From NCBI GenBank assembly GCA_036426205.1, contig CM071570.1, positions 55,426,774 through 55,490,773 on the forward strand: a DNA stretch of 64,000 nt, read 5' to 3'. A program made the translations under genes and the position numbers. This document shows, one piece after another, positions 46,036 to 58,464 of this stretch (the stretch's first letter is position 1; every line of letters starts with the position of its first letter). Origin of the DNA: Ascaphus truei. Lineage: Eukaryota; Chordata; Amphibia; Anura; Ascaphidae. Under the pieces are notes generated by a model. That model had not been told where the DNA came from and did no database searches. It was given only the letters and a program-made list of their open reading frames with translations.

Positions 46036-47703
46036 TATTTGTATGTATTAGTCATTTTGCGCACACTACGAGCTGACACTTTGGTAGTTGCAATGTTCCT
46101 GATAAAGTAAGGTAACACTGGTGAAATGCTCGGAACTGGACGGTGCAGTCCAGAGGAGATCAGCTAGACTGATGTCGTCAGCGCCGACCTCGCCAGGGAA
46201 ACGGATCACATAAAACAGGACGCCAGGGTGATAGGAGAACAGCGGGCATGCTAAAATGGACAAGACTGTGTTTTATATGCTTGCAAGATCCTATTTTGTA
46301 AGTGCAACTAAACTTACTGCTTTTATTTATTTATATCTTGAATTAAAGGGCAGTTCACAAGATTGGTGCTCTTGTTTGGTAGCTGTGACCCCATTGCTCC
46401 AATTCCTGTTATTTCACTGTCACGTGGAGCAGGATCGACAGGCAAAGTGATTGATCCTCTCATCTGATAGGGGAAGGGTGGCCTCTATGGAGGAAAGATC
46501 CTTTTCAGACCCTCTAGTTAAAAAGAAAACCACTGGGTTTTTTTTTCCCCAAAGAAACTAAAATGTAAGAAGGAGTTAATTAGTTTTAGGGAAGCCAACT
46601 AACTACATGTTAAGTTGATATATACAACAATTAAGTGCTATCCCTTTTAAAACCAAGATTCAGCCATTCAAATGAAAATAAAAAACCTGACCTGAACAGA
46701 CTCGCCTGGTGCTCAGGAACTTTATGGGATCCCAAGCAGTGGCTCATATTGATAATGTTCTCAATCTCTGCTAAAAATGTAAACCCCTAAAATTGCTCAG
46801 CTTGAAGAAAAATAAATATGGCAAACTAAGGAGTAACGCTGCATGCACTGGCTGTCTGCACACGTCAGCCTCGTTACTTCTTATACTTTCCTAATCACAT
46901 TGCATTCAGTTCTCAAACTTGTTTCTTTGGCACTCTGCGTTTCCTGTATTCTGATACAGCCAGGAAACGTTACCGGGGTATGCTTTTCTCAGGCTCAATT
47001 CATTTCTGTGCACTGTTGGTGGTCCTAAATAATTTCGGGCGTTGATTAACAAACCAGGTACAGCAGTGCCTTGTGTGTGTATTTGCTTTTTTGGGTAAAT
47101 CTACATTTAGATTGTATTTCACTTTAAAGATCTATCTGCTTTTCTAACTGCTGCTATAACCGTGGATTGTTCAGAACTTCTAATACTGATCTTTTGATGT
47201 TTGCAACCATGAAAAGGTTACCAAAATATTATTTAGAATTCTGGTATGAATTTAAGAGGTGTATATTTTTACATATTTTGTTAACTATATATCCCCCTCA
47301 TCATATATTTTTGAATATCCGTTAAACGTACAGGGTTTTCTTTTTTTGCACATGTTTGCAGTTTATATGGTTTTTGTAAGGTTGTGAATTGTAACAAAGT
47401 AACGTACTGTACATGAGTTCACCTTTATACAAGTATTTATAACTGATGTGTTTCCTCTCAGAAGAACATTTACCTAGAAGCAGGACACAACTTGTAAAGA
47501 TTGGTGACATCAGCAGCAATTGCAATACATTGCTCTCAGGGGTAACTCAGAACCTGTGTGCATATTTGACCCTTTCTGCTACCAGATCGAATGTAAGATT
47601 AACTCCTACACTGCCCGGGCGGCCAGCTATGCACTGAAAACCCCTCCAGCAGTGACGAGAATAGGGAAGCAGGTTAAAACGATTTCTGATGAAATGTAAA
47701 ATG
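46036..47703. other. No gene recognised
   Basis: Mixed to AT-rich DNA. No exon with paired splice sites was convincing. Confidence 0.45.
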
Positions 47704-47711
47704 TACTGCGG

Positions 47712-47848
47712 CAGGAGTGGCCAACTCCAGTCCTCAAGGGCCACGAACAGGTCAGGTTTGCAGGATATCCCTCCTTCAACACAGGTGGCTCAGTCAGAAT
47801 GAACCTGACCTGTTGGTGGCCCTTGAGGACTGGAGTTGGTCACCCCTG
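47712..47848. mobile_element. Tiny hAT-type MITE with very long inverted ends
   Basis: The left end CAGGAGTGGCCAACTCCAG and right end (inverted) CAGGGGTGACCAACTCCAG continue as matching inverted repeats for about 45 of the first 47 bases, so the 137-bp element is nearly all stem. Flanks TACTGCGG (47704-47711) and TACTACGG (47849-47856) match at 7 of 8. Confidence 0.8.
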
Positions 47849-47856
47849 TACTACGG

Positions 47857-48584
47857 TAATGTTGGATGTGACATAGGGGAAACAAAGCATTTGAATATTT
47901 ATGCAAGAAGGTTCAACATTGGATCTATCTTGACTACATTGCACACTTGCTTAAATATACCTTAAGATTATAATATGGTAAAAACATTAGTATGTAGTAT
48001 GGTTGATTTCCTTGACTTTATTTCATTCCCAATACACTTGCCAAGTGGCATTGACGCTTTAATTGGCATCATCTTAGAATTAGCTGGCAGCATGAGGAAA
48101 TGTACATACCATTGTCTGCTTGTATCAGGTCTTCAGGAGCCATCCTGAGCTGGGCATTCCACTGCAATGACTAATATCACCGGAGGCCAATATGAAGTAT
48201 GTGATGAACTGACACTGAGCTGTCCACTTTCCTTCCCACTACTTCAACCCAAGACATGCTGATTATAGCAGTGTGTTATTGAAGGGACTGAACGATGTAA
48301 TGTTTTATTATCAATAGACCTATGTTAACTGCAAAAACGACAGTATGTACCCCAGGTGAAGTGTACAAAGCTTACCTTTTGTCAGAGTCCGACTTACCAG
48401 CCAGAGAGATTCCAAGTGGGCCCCAGCATCTGTGGGGTCCCGAGCTCAGTGTAGTGGCCCGTTTCCTAGTGCAGGGGGAGTGTTGACATTGCTGCCGCAG
48501 ATCAGTGCTTCTCCCACTCCCTGCGCCCAGCTGTTTAATGCTCAACACTAGTTCTGAGTGTGAGGAGGAGTGGGGATGGAGATG
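47857..48584. other. No gene recognised
   Basis: AT-rich, then a GC-rich lead-in (48370-48584) to the CT-rich satellite. Confidence 0.45.
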
Positions 48585-50890
48585 TCACTCACTCTCTCCC
48601 ACCTATGTCACTCAGTCTCTCTCCCACCTATGCCACTCAGTCTCTCTCCCACCTATGTCACTCACTCTCCCTTCCCTATGTCACTCGCTCTCTCCCCCCT
48701 ATGTCTCTTTCTCCCTTCCATGTTGCTCTCCTTCTCCCTCTCCCCACCCCCGTGTCGCTCTCCAAGCCTCTATCCCTCTCCCCATGTCTCTCTCCCTCTC
48801 CCCATGTCTCTCCTTCTCCCATTCTCTATAGTGGTGTCTCTCTCTCTCTCTGTGTGCCTCTCTGTCTCTCTTACCATGTCTAGCTATCTTAGGAAATGTT
48901 CCACATTTAATAGTACACTTGTAACATAGAAACTTACAATTGATTACAGCTGCACGCACGATAAGGACCCCTCACACTTTCGATGCTACCTCTACGTTAC
49001 AAGTGTACTATTAAATGTGGAACATTTCCTAACGTCCTGCCCTCTCTGCGCTCCTACTTTTGTTTTTGTATGATATATGTCCCGGCTGATCACCAGAGAG
49101 CCTTGGAGCTGCGGGAGGAAGAGGGCCTGGCAGACAGTTTGAAGTGGACGGACGAGCGCAGTCTCATATATCTGTGGAATCATGTCTAGCTATCTCCCTC
49201 TCTTCCTCCCTGTGTACCGCTCCAACCGCTGTGTCGCTCTCGCTCTGCCCCATATCGTTCTTCCTCCTCCCCCCTTGTCACTCTCTCTCTTCCCCCTGTG
49301 TCGCTCTCCCCCTCCATGTCACTCTCTCACCCCAATGTTGCTCTCTCCCCGCATGCCGTTCTCTCTCCCCACATGCCACTATCTCTCCCTGCATGCCGCT
49401 CTCTCTCCCCATGTCTCTCTTTCCCCCATGTTTCCCTTTACCCCATGTCACCCTTTACCCCATGTCACCCTTTACCCCATGTCACCCTTTACCCCATGTC
49501 ACCCTCCCTCTCCCTATCTCTCCTTCCGTGTCTCTCTCTCTCCCTCCCTGTGTGTCTCTCTGTCTCTCTTTCCGTGTGTCTCTCTCCCTGTTTATCTCTC
49601 TCTCCCTGTGGCTCGTCGCCTCACACTTTCCCCCCGTGTGTCTCTCCCCCTTCGTGTTGCACTCTCCCCCCATGTCGCTCTCCCCCCATCCTGCTTGCCC
49701 CCCATGCCACTCTCCCCCTCATGCCGCTCTCTCTCCCCCTCATGCCGCTCTCTCTCCCACCATACCGCTCTCTCTCCAACGATGCCGCTCTCTCTCCCAC
49801 CATGCTGCTCTCTCTCCCATCATGCCGGTCTCTCTCTTCCACCTTGCCGGTCTCCCTCTCCCCACATGACGCTCTCTTTCGCCCTGCATGCCGCTCTCTC
49901 TCCCCAAATGCTGCTCACTCTCCCCCCAAATGCCGCTCTCTCCCCCCAAATGCCACTCTCTCTCCCCCAAATTCCACTCTCTCTCCCCCCCATTCCATTC
50001 TCTCTTCCCCCATGTCTTTCTTCCACCCCATGTCTCTTTTCCCCCCATGATCTCTCTTCCCCCCACGTCTCTCTCTCCATGTGTCTTTCTCTCTCTCCCC
50101 GTGTCTCGCCATCTCCTTTCTCGTCTCCTTCTCCCCCCATGTCTCTCACTCTTTCTCTGCCTACTTGTCTCTTTCTGCCTCTGCCCATGTCACACTCTGC
50201 CCCCCACCCCCCGTAACGCACTCTGACCCCCAGTGCCGCACTCTGTCCCCCGGTTTCGCACTCTGCCAACCTGGTATCGCACTCTGCCCCCCCCCGTGAC
50301 GTACTCTGCCTCTCCATGTCCTTTCCCCCCCCCCTAATCCCCGATGTTGCATTCTGTCCCCCCTCCCCGTGTCACACTCTGCCCCCCCTTGTGTCACACT
50401 CTGCCCCACATGTCGCACTCTGCCCCCACATGTCGCACTCTGCCCCCACATGTCGCACTCTTCCCCCACTCCGTGTTGAACTCTCCCCCCATTTCTCTCT
50501 CCTCCCATTTCTCTTTCCGTCTATTTATTTCTCCCCCCCCCATACGTCTCTCCCGCCATCTCTCTCACTCTCTGCCCCCGATGTCACACTCTTCCCCCCA
50601 TGTCACACTTTCCCCCCCAGTGTCGTAACTCTGCCCCCCATGTGTTGCACTCTGCCCCCCATTTCTCTCCCCCCTATTTTGCTCCCCATTTCTCTCTCCC
50701 ATTTTTTTCTCCCCCTATAACTCTCTCCCACAATGTCGCTCTGCCACCCCATGCCACTCTGCCCCCCTGTGTACTCTTCCCCCATGTCGCTCGCTCTCCC
50801 CTCCGTGTCGCACTGTGCCCCCTTGTCACTCTCTCCCCATCCCCCACGTTACTCACTCTTTCCTCATATCACTCTTTCCTCATATTTTTC
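48585..50890. repeat. CT-rich satellite of CTCTCTCCCCCCATGTCGCTC-type units
   Basis: Over 2 kb of degenerate units of about 15-21 bp on the plus strand, shifting gradually: CTCTCTCCCACCTATGTCA (48590-48710), CCCTTTACCCCATGTCA (49430-49500), CCAAATGCCGCTCTCTC (49900-49990) and CGCACTCTGCCCCC (50200-50460). It is interrupted at 48880-49190 by non-satellite sequence that contains an inverted pair (AGGAAATGTTCCACATTTAA at 48890 and its complement at 49011). The long open frames on both strands are repeat translation. Confidence 0.85.
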
Positions 50891-52440
50891 CCCGAAGTGG
50901 GCCCCTAGTATTAGTTTCCACCTGTGAGCTGTTCATGCCCCAATCCAACATGGCATAATGGCTAATATTTGTATTTCATTTTGCAGGTAATTTGCTTAGT
51001 TGCCACACAGTGTCCTATAGACTTATATCATGGCTTACATTGTATTTCTTCCGTTTAGTACTAAATTCTAATACTTGGTGCGTAGTTTCACCTGATGCAA
51101 ACTCTGTATCACAATCTTTTTTCCGTTCTTTCTGCCAACCTACAACTTGAGCCCAACCGCCTGCAGGAAAGGCTGCGACAATACGATCCGTCTCTTCTTT
51201 ACTAGTGGAGCTAGAGCACAGTGTGAGAGTCAGGCACACATACATGGAGCACTTCAAAGGTAGAGGAAGGGGCAATTAAATGTAGCATAACTGGGTTCCA
51301 TAGCAAGATTCAATCAATTCTGTCTTATGTGTGTCTTTTGAAAAATGAATATGTATCTCTTTCCATCAGGGACACTAAATTCAAACAAATCAGCTACTTA
51401 TGTTTATATATGTGTGATTAATGATGGCACAGTGATTACTTAGCTTTTCTCTCTCTCTCTCTTCTGTTTGCTAAGAATTTACCTGGGGCTTCCAGGAAAG
51501 ACAAGCTGTCCTATCACACAAAGACATTAGCTAAAGATTGTTTAAATCCTCTAGAGTATTTCTTTACCATAGATATATGCATTTTTAATTAATATTTTTA
51601 AAATATATTTGTCTGGTTTATTTTAAAGTGTCAATCAGCTACATTTAAAGCTGCAGTTCAAGCTGCTGTTGAATTTTTTTGTTTTAATTTCCATTCAATA
51701 TGTGCATCAATACAATCTGCACACTGACGAGTGATTAGCTAAGTTGCCGATCTATCTGTTCTCCTTTGATCGATCACCAAATATTCGGCTCGGGGGCTCA
51801 CTAGATCATTGTCAGTGCTGCAGAAGAGTACCCAAGATGCAAAGTTCTGTGTGGAAGATCATGTGACCAGGCAGACACTAGATACAATTGGTGCACTGCT
51901 AGAGAGAGGGCAAAAGGCGCGTCTTCTGTCTCAGAAGAGGAAGGGGTGGTGACTTTGTAAATGGTTGCTATAGAAACAAAAATGCTTCTTACATTAGAAT
52001 ACTTTAAAAATGGTAAATGCTTTAAAAAAATAAATGCTACAAGTATTTTCTTATTGTACAGAACTGATTTTATTTAAAAAAAAAACACATGTAGGAAATT
52101 GCTTGAACTGCAGCTTTAATCTTTTAAACATGCCTCTGTCCTTAGCACGCTTTCATGTTAGACAGGACTGCCCCTTTAAGCATTGGGGAGGCATCAGTAT
52201 TGAATTATTCTGTGTCACTACGTATAGTGGGCTTCATAATCCATAACATGAATTGCAGCTCTCTATGGTCCGGGTGTGCAAAACTGTCAGCCAAGGCTAC
52301 GAATCAGGTGGAGTTTGTGACCTTTTCTGCATTTGCAAGTAATTCACCAAGCATTAAGTCTATGTGCATTGCAATTTTGCTTAATATGCTAGTTTACAAA
52401 TGCTCTAAGATTGTTATAGTCGCTTAATGCTGAGACTAAA
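49330..52440. repeat. Duplicated segment, clean copy
   Basis: This corresponds in order to 60710-64000. Anchors include TTTACCCCATGTCACCC, CATTTTGCAGGTAAT (50980 and 62486), CTTCAAAGGTAGAGGAAGGG (51246 and 62762) and TATAGTCGCTTAATGCTGAG (about 52416 and 63978). This copy reads cleanly; the second has frequent small indels. Confidence 0.85.
51649..52115. mobile_element. TTAA-flanked MITE (copy 1)
   Basis: AGCTGCAGTTCAAGC at the left and GCTTGAACTGCAGCT at the right are perfect 15-bp inverted repeats, each bordered by TTAA (51645-51648 and 52116-52119). TTAA targets fit Kolobok/T2-like or piggyBac-like transposons. No transposase. Another copy lies inverted at 57945-58353. Confidence 0.75.
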
Positions 52441-55130
52441 GGCCAACACACAATGTTGCTATCAGGGGGGGGGGGGGGCAGCAATCCCAGACAACTGGGA
52501 CCATCCGAGGATTTGGGGGCCTTTTCACTGCCGGGCACACGGGACAAACAGATGGCCCATCTGTCCCCTCCCCTTGCTCGACAGGCTGCCTGGCCACCCC
52601 CTTAAACTAACTCAATTACTTTGTTGAGCACTTCCCCTCTTACACTAAAGAAGCTGTCAGCAGGACATGCCCCCTGCGCTGAACAAGCTGTCGGCACCCA
52701 TCCCCTCACCCTCATTTGTTTTCTAGGTCCCATACAAGCTGGTAGTGTGCCTGGTCATACACCTTGTTTAGCTCACTGGTTAAATGTCACTAAAAAGGTG
52801 CAACATATCACTACATTTTGAGCCCTTTGAAGCTTGGCGAAACGTGTTGCTAAGAATTAGAGTTGTGGGGGAAGAAAGTGCTAAAACCTCAGCGACTGCA
52901 TTTTATATAGCTTTGCACATCTCTGATCTGGGTGCAACCCACTCCACATAATCATTTCCTCATCTGAATTTAAAGGCCAGGGATTTTCCCATCCAGGTGT
53001 CATGGCTTATATGCAGGGGGGATGCACAACAGAGCTGGTGGAGAAACTGATACCTTGACCCATTCACTTCCAAAGGAGTCTGCAATACAATGCCCACTCC
53101 AAATGCTTTAAATAGAATATGAGTATGTATTGTTGAGCCAACTTAAAACATTAAGTGCAGCTTTTAAGATCAAAATCCTCTTTAGGTCACTGCTGACTGT
53201 CAAGCTGATATGGTTGGTGACAGATGGGCACAGTCATTATGAGCCAGGTGACGATTTTATTATGGTAATCCCCTTGCGGCCCAAACCCTTCTCGTTATGT
53301 TGGAATATGAAGACAGGTCCTTTGACGAGGTAAGCACCAGCTGCCACAAAACTCGCTTGGGTTTCTAGATGTGGGAGCCTTTTGGATTTATGTCCAAAGT
53401 ATTGTTATACCTTAAATATTGTGAAACCTTACAATTACTATATTCAATGTAACAATTACTCTGCAATTACTGCATTTGCATACCTAACAGCGCCTGTTTC
53501 TGTGAAGGGAAAATTAGGGAAATAGTAGCGTTGGGTAGTTGAAACGTGTATATTAGAGAGAAGCTGAAGACGCGGCAGAAGATTAACCCTGTCAGTTCTG
53601 AAAGGGCTTTGCCTTTTTTTTTATACCACCAGCATTGATGGCAAAAAAATGAAGGAGAGAAACAAAACCTAGTGTAAAACAGGAAGGAGAAACTGATGAA
53701 CACAACTGAAATAGCCATTTTAGTTAAAGCCTTTTTTATGCTACCGGTTTTTTTATTTAATTTAAAAAGGTTGGAGTCAACTAGGTAAATTCCCCTCATA
53801 TACCTGTAGCATTTACGTTTTCTTGTAGAAATGGTAGTTTAAAACCCTGTAGTAGTCCTATTAGTTTACATTTGTTGTAAGTTTTTGATAACATTTAATG
53901 GACCAGCTTGAGAGCTCGTTGTAGATGAAATTATAGGCATACACGACTTTTGAAATCTCACAGGCCTGTTAAATCCATACACTTGAAGAGGCCTGTGGGA
54001 TTTTCAAAATACTTCACAGTATAATTTCATCTATGAAGAAAGCTCTTGTAAAAATGCCAGATTTAAGGCAGCATATCAACCTCTCTCTTGTTATTGGCTT
54101 TAAATCCGAGCTCCAGGACTGTGGCTTCTCTGGGGTTGTAGGAAGAGTCTGTCAAAAGATTACGGGCCATATTACTAAGCAGTCATTAGCCATGGACTCA
54201 ATTCTTGTAGTGCAGTGATGGCTTTAAGCATAAACTAATTAGGCCCAAAGTAGTGCAGAAGGATTCACATGGCGTCTTATTTCAGTCAAGCTTTAAATGC
54301 TTATGTATTTCTGTAAATTAAAACAATGCACTATAAAAAAAATCATAATATTTTAAAAATATTTCATAGTACAGTGTATTCATTAAAATATATATTTTTT
54401 ACATTAAAACAAGAAATGCCTAACACACTGCTCCAACACCAAACAAGGGCTGTACATGAAGGTGCAACTTCATTTATTTAGCCCACAAATTAGAGACTTT
54501 TCCAATGTAGTCTCCTATGATAATGAAGGGGTTAACAATCTATGATTACTTTCTATTAAAAGCCATTTTCTCCAGCAGAGAAGAGGTTAGGGTTAGTAGA
54601 TGGGGCATAAGGGACAGACAATGTTCTGGCTTCAGGACCATTATCTTATTGTATTTAGGAGTTTCTAGTCCTGGGGGAAATTAGTGAGAAGATACTTACT
54701 AGCTGAATCTTTTCATGATGAGCAGGCACCATCTGGTGACAGTCCACCTTTTCAAATGTCACTTTAAAGTATACGTGAAAATAAATAGATATCAAAACAT
54801 GGTTCAAGTTAAAAATGACAGTAATTCCTTTCCAATGGATGCTTACTATTTTCAGTTTTGTTAAAGCTACACAGCACATAGGACAATGGGCAGACTGTCT
54901 CGGCCAAGTGGTTCTTATCGGAGATCATGTGTAAACACTTCAGAATTCTTGAGAGATATTCTGATGCATTATTCTTGCACATAATCAGTTTGGGACATCA
55001 CTCCATACACTTTTATTTGAAAAGCTACATTGAGTTGAAAGCATATGGTCTCCCGGGGTACTTTTTGCTTCTAATGTACTTTCGACAATGAAAGGTTTTT
55101 CCATAGGGGGGAAAAAAAAGACATTTAATA
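52441..55130. other. No gene recognised
   Basis: A poly-G run lies at about 52466-52478. A repeat-like phrase with GCTTGGCGAAACGTGTTGC occurs near 52832-52850. The rest is AT-rich intron-like DNA. Confidence 0.45.
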
Positions 55131-55141
55131 GTGAGTATATG

Positions 55142-55847
55142 CAGGGGCAGATTGTATGCACATATCGGCCCAGGCGATTCCTTATATAGTGGTCCTCCTC
55201 CTGCGGCGTCATGTGACGTTGAGTTGTCATGGCGACGCATTACCATGCGACGTCACATTTTTTTTTTAATTCTTTATTTAGTATCCACATTTTTATAACA
55301 GTGCACATACAACACAATATAATACACTACAAAACCATATAGTACAATATAACAATTATATTATACATATATAGATTATTAAATGATAAATACAAAAAAA
55401 ATTAGATTCAAATGATATCTGAAAACAAGTCCACCCCGTGTTTGTGACATCACATTTTAGTGGCAACGCGTCACTGTGTTATTTGACGTCAAGTCGCCAT
55501 GAGAACACGACACTCCAGGAGGAGATGCCACTCATGGGGATGGTAAGAGACACTTACAGAGGCTCAGCGCTCTCCCCCAGCAATCAGTTTCATTGTTGTG
55601 GAGAAGAGTGTGGGGCCTCTGTAATTAAGCCCCCTCTCTCTCTTTTCCCCCACTCTCTCTCACTCCAGCACACAAACAGACACACATACACCCAGCCCCC
55701 AACAATCTTACGGGGACCCAACTTCTGGCACCTACAAGAGGAGGGAGAGTATTGCAGACAGTGACCGCCGGGCTGCAGCTGCATGGGGAACTGGGGAGCT
55801 GCAGCACCGGCGCAACCCCGATCACCCTATAGGGCAATCCGCCCCTG
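55142..55847. mobile_element. hAT-type element carrying a retro-insert
   Basis: Ends CAGGGGCAGATTG and CAATCCGCCCCTG are inverted repeats with one mismatch. The flanking 8 bp are AT-rich and match only partly (AGTATATG and TATATATA). The body has GGCGTCATGTGACGTTGAG and TGACGTCAAGTCGCCATG, akin to the elements at 27226 and 34463. Confidence 0.6.
55259..55445 (-). mobile_element. Short A-tailed retro-insert, minus strand
   Basis: A poly-T tract at the left (an A tail on the minus strand) with AATAAAG just before it, and near-identical flanks GACGTCACAT (55249-55258) and GACATCACAT (55446-55455), show a target-primed insertion of about 187 bp. It is probably the 3' end of an L1-like LINE. Confidence 0.65.
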
Positions 55848-55961
55848 TATATATAGTTACACAGTAGATGAGGTTGAGGAAAGATATATGACCAAGTTCA
55901 ACCTATATTCAATATGTTTTGGTTAACTGAAAATGCATCAATGCCCTCTGCATCCCTCTTA

Positions 55962-56192
55962 GGCCGCGCTTATAGTTTATAATGTTACTTCCGGCGACGT
56001 CGCTGGCAACCTGGCCATTGATTGGTTCAGAGGCTGTCACATGTGGCGACAGCCTCTGGGAAATCAAATGTTATCGGCTTCAAGAATTCGCATCGTTGCC
56101 ATCGCTCCGTGGCGTCGCGCTTACTATCAGCGCACGCGACGGCGGCAATGCTTTTGTTTTCAGGCGACGTCGCCGGCACGTCAAGCGCAGCC
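55962..56192. mobile_element. PIF/Harbinger-like MITE, 231 bp
   Basis: Ends GGCCGCGCTTATAG and CAAGCGCAGCC are inverted repeats, with direct TTA flanks at 55959-55961 and 56193-56195. The interior contains nested GGCGACGTCGC palindromes. Its ends resemble those at 19245-19549. Confidence 0.7.
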
Positions 56193-56198
56193 TTAGAG

Positions 56199-56980
56199 GA
56201 TTAAGCAGAGAAAAACATGCTCAGTGACTTCGGCTCGTTTTGTGTATTTCCATGGCAACAATCAGTTAAACACAGTATAAAAAGAGTGAAACAGGGCTGA
56301 CAAATCTGTGTGTGACACATACTGTAGATATCCAGATGTACTAAATCTTACTGTTTCTGGGGTCGTGGCTTTAAAAGCAAAAAGCCTGCGGCTCCTGAGA
56401 CTGTCCACTTCGGAGGCGCTGTGGGGGTTCCATGCTTCCAGATCACACCCCTCCAACATTGCTTCTCTGGCGCCGGAAACCTCTAACTTTGCTACATCTG
56501 TACTTTTGAGTGTTTGTGTTTCGATTTGTAATGCAGAGTGCTGTGTATTGTCTCTATTTATATAACAAAACAGCAATTCAAAACCATATCTGCAATGGGC
56601 TACCAACCACTGGCTTAGAAAGGTGTTTGTATCTGTGGAGATTTCAATGTGGGGATACTGAATGCAACGTTAATATATTACAGACATTTCCGAGGCTAAA
56701 ATGTTCACAGCAGGTTGCTTCGTTCATTTTAGAAGGGGTGGGTTTCTGCTGCTTTTTTCCACGCAAGGCTTATTGAAAAGTTAATAGCAGTTGATTAAAT
56801 AACAAAGGTTAACATGAGGTAATCGTGCAAAATAATCACTTGCAGCCATTTGTAAAGCATTATATGTAGTGGAAGTGTTATGGTATTTAATAGTAGACTG
56901 CCCTGCAACAATAAACTGAGGCACGCACAGACATACAGCAGGTGCTCCCAAGACAAACTAGTGCTTTTCATTAAAAAAAG
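56199..56980. other. No gene recognised
   Basis: Short frames on both strands at 56262-56606 overlap but show no family motif. GATGTAGCAAAGTT-like minus-strand text near 56490 may be a MITE end. Confidence 0.4.
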
Positions 56981-57679
56981 TACCGTAGTTTCCCGATTTA
57001 TAGGGTGACCCCGAAAATAAGGCGACCCCCTTATTCCAGAAGCAGCTGGAAAGAAAACAGTTTATCTATACACACACACACACACACACACTCTGTCTCT
57101 CTGTCTCTCTCTGTTTCTGTCTCTCCATCCCTTGGTTTGACCTCCCTGCCACAAGCATCATGGCTGCCTCAGGCCACTCTGATGGAGCTTCCTTCATTAA
57201 ACCCGCCTCATACCTCATACAGCCAATTGCCGATTGTCTTGCAAAGTGGATTGGCCTGATAAGGCGAGTACAGGCATACCCCGCATTAACGTACACAATG
57301 GGATCGGAATGGGACCGGAGCATGTATGTAAAACGAAAATGTACTCCCCTTTTCCCACTTATCGCTGCATGTACTGTACTGCAATCGTCATATACGTGCA
57401 TAACTGATGTGAATAACGCATTTGTAACAGGCTCTATAGTCTCCCCGCATGCGCACAGCTTCGGTACAGGTAGGGAGCCGGTGTTGCTGTTCAGGACGTG
57501 CTGACAGGCGCATGCGCGAGATGCCGTTTGCCTATTGGGCGATATGTCCTTACTCGCGAGTGTACTTAAAGTGAGTGTCCTTAAACCGGGATATGCCTGT
57601 ATATACTTTTCAACATAACTTTATTATTAAAAAAAAAAAAAAAAAAAAATCATCACCTTATAATCGGGCCAATATGGTA
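56981..57679. mobile_element. TACCGTA-ended DNA element with a nested MITE
   Basis: Left end TACCGTAGTTTCCCGATT and (inverted) right end TACCATATTGGCCCGATT form a terminal repeat of about 27 bp, related to the ends of the foldback element at 20752-21451. Inside are ATAAGGCGACCCCC, a CA/CT microsatellite (57070-57125) and the Tigger-like MITE at 57271-57599. Confidence 0.6.
57271..57599 (-). mobile_element. Tigger-like MITE (copy 2, complete)
   Basis: Ends CAGGCATACCCCGCATTAA and (inverted) CAGGCATATCCCGGTTTAA are inverted repeats with 3 mismatches in 19, flanked by TA (57269-57270 and 57600-57601). CAGGCATACC is the start I remember for pogo/Tigger elements of the Tc1/mariner superfamily. 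It is 329 bp with no transposase, and its orientation is opposite to copy 1. Confidence 0.75.
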
Positions 57680-57944
57680 ATCCAAGTAATAAGGTAAATA
57701 AATAAAGACAGACATTCTTGTTTTTTTTTTTTTTTGCTTAAATACTGAGCACTATTATATTTTATTTGCTAACCCAAACTTCTGGTTTTAAAAATAGTCA
57801 GTTTCATGTAGCAGGTAAACAACGGAACAATATAACATCCTTAGAAACAGTCGCCATTAAAGAGAACATTTTTAATGTATATTAAATATATTTATTTGTG
57901 TCTTTTTTAAAAACTAAAGATATTTTTTATTATTTGTGTCTTAA

Positions 57945-58353
57945 AGCTGCAGACCAAATAATATCCTACATGTTTTTTTTTTGTTTTTTTTAAAATAAGT
58001 CAGTTCTGTACTATGAGAAAATAATACCATTTACAGTCGCATCCCCTTTCTCTTCTGAAACAGGCTCTGGTACACCCATTTTTGAGCCCTGCCCTCTCTC
58101 TAGCAGTGCACCTATTGTATCTAGTAACTGCCGGTCACATGATCTCCCCGCACAACTTTGCATCTTTGGTCCTTTTCTGCTGCACTGCCGGCCATTAGTG
58201 AACCCCCGAGCCGAATCTTCACCGATCGATCACAGGAGAACTGATCGATCGGCAACTTAACTAATTACTTATCATCGTGTGGATTGTATTGATGCACATA
58301 TTAAAGTGAAAAATAAATTCAATTTAAAAAAAATGGCAGCTTGGACTGCTGCT
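57945..58353 (-). mobile_element. TTAA-flanked MITE (copy 2, inverted)
   Basis: Bordered by TTAA at 57941-57944 and 58354-58357, with ends AGCTGCAGACCA and TGGACTGCTGCT. Its reverse complement matches 51649-52115 over GATCGATC, CCAAAGATGCAAAGTTGTG and TAGATACAATAGGTGCACTGC. It is more diverged and shorter than copy 1. Confidence 0.7.
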
Positions 58354-58464
58354 TTAATAAATCAATGCTGATCAGTTACTTGCAGTCCTTCAATCTGCTT
58401 GATTTATAATTAGAGAGGAAATTCTGTTTTTTTTCCCCTTCACGGAAAATCCGCAGATGAATGT

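Noticed and set aside
49144..50720. Frames of 241, 344 and 165 residues on both strands
   Set aside because: They are serine/proline/leucine or arginine/glutamate/glycine repeats produced by the CT-rich satellite, and open on both strands at once.
52810..52860. Another hammerhead ribozyme (GGCGAAACGTG)
   Set aside because: GAAAC is present but there is no CUGANGA core or pairing stem I at the right distance.
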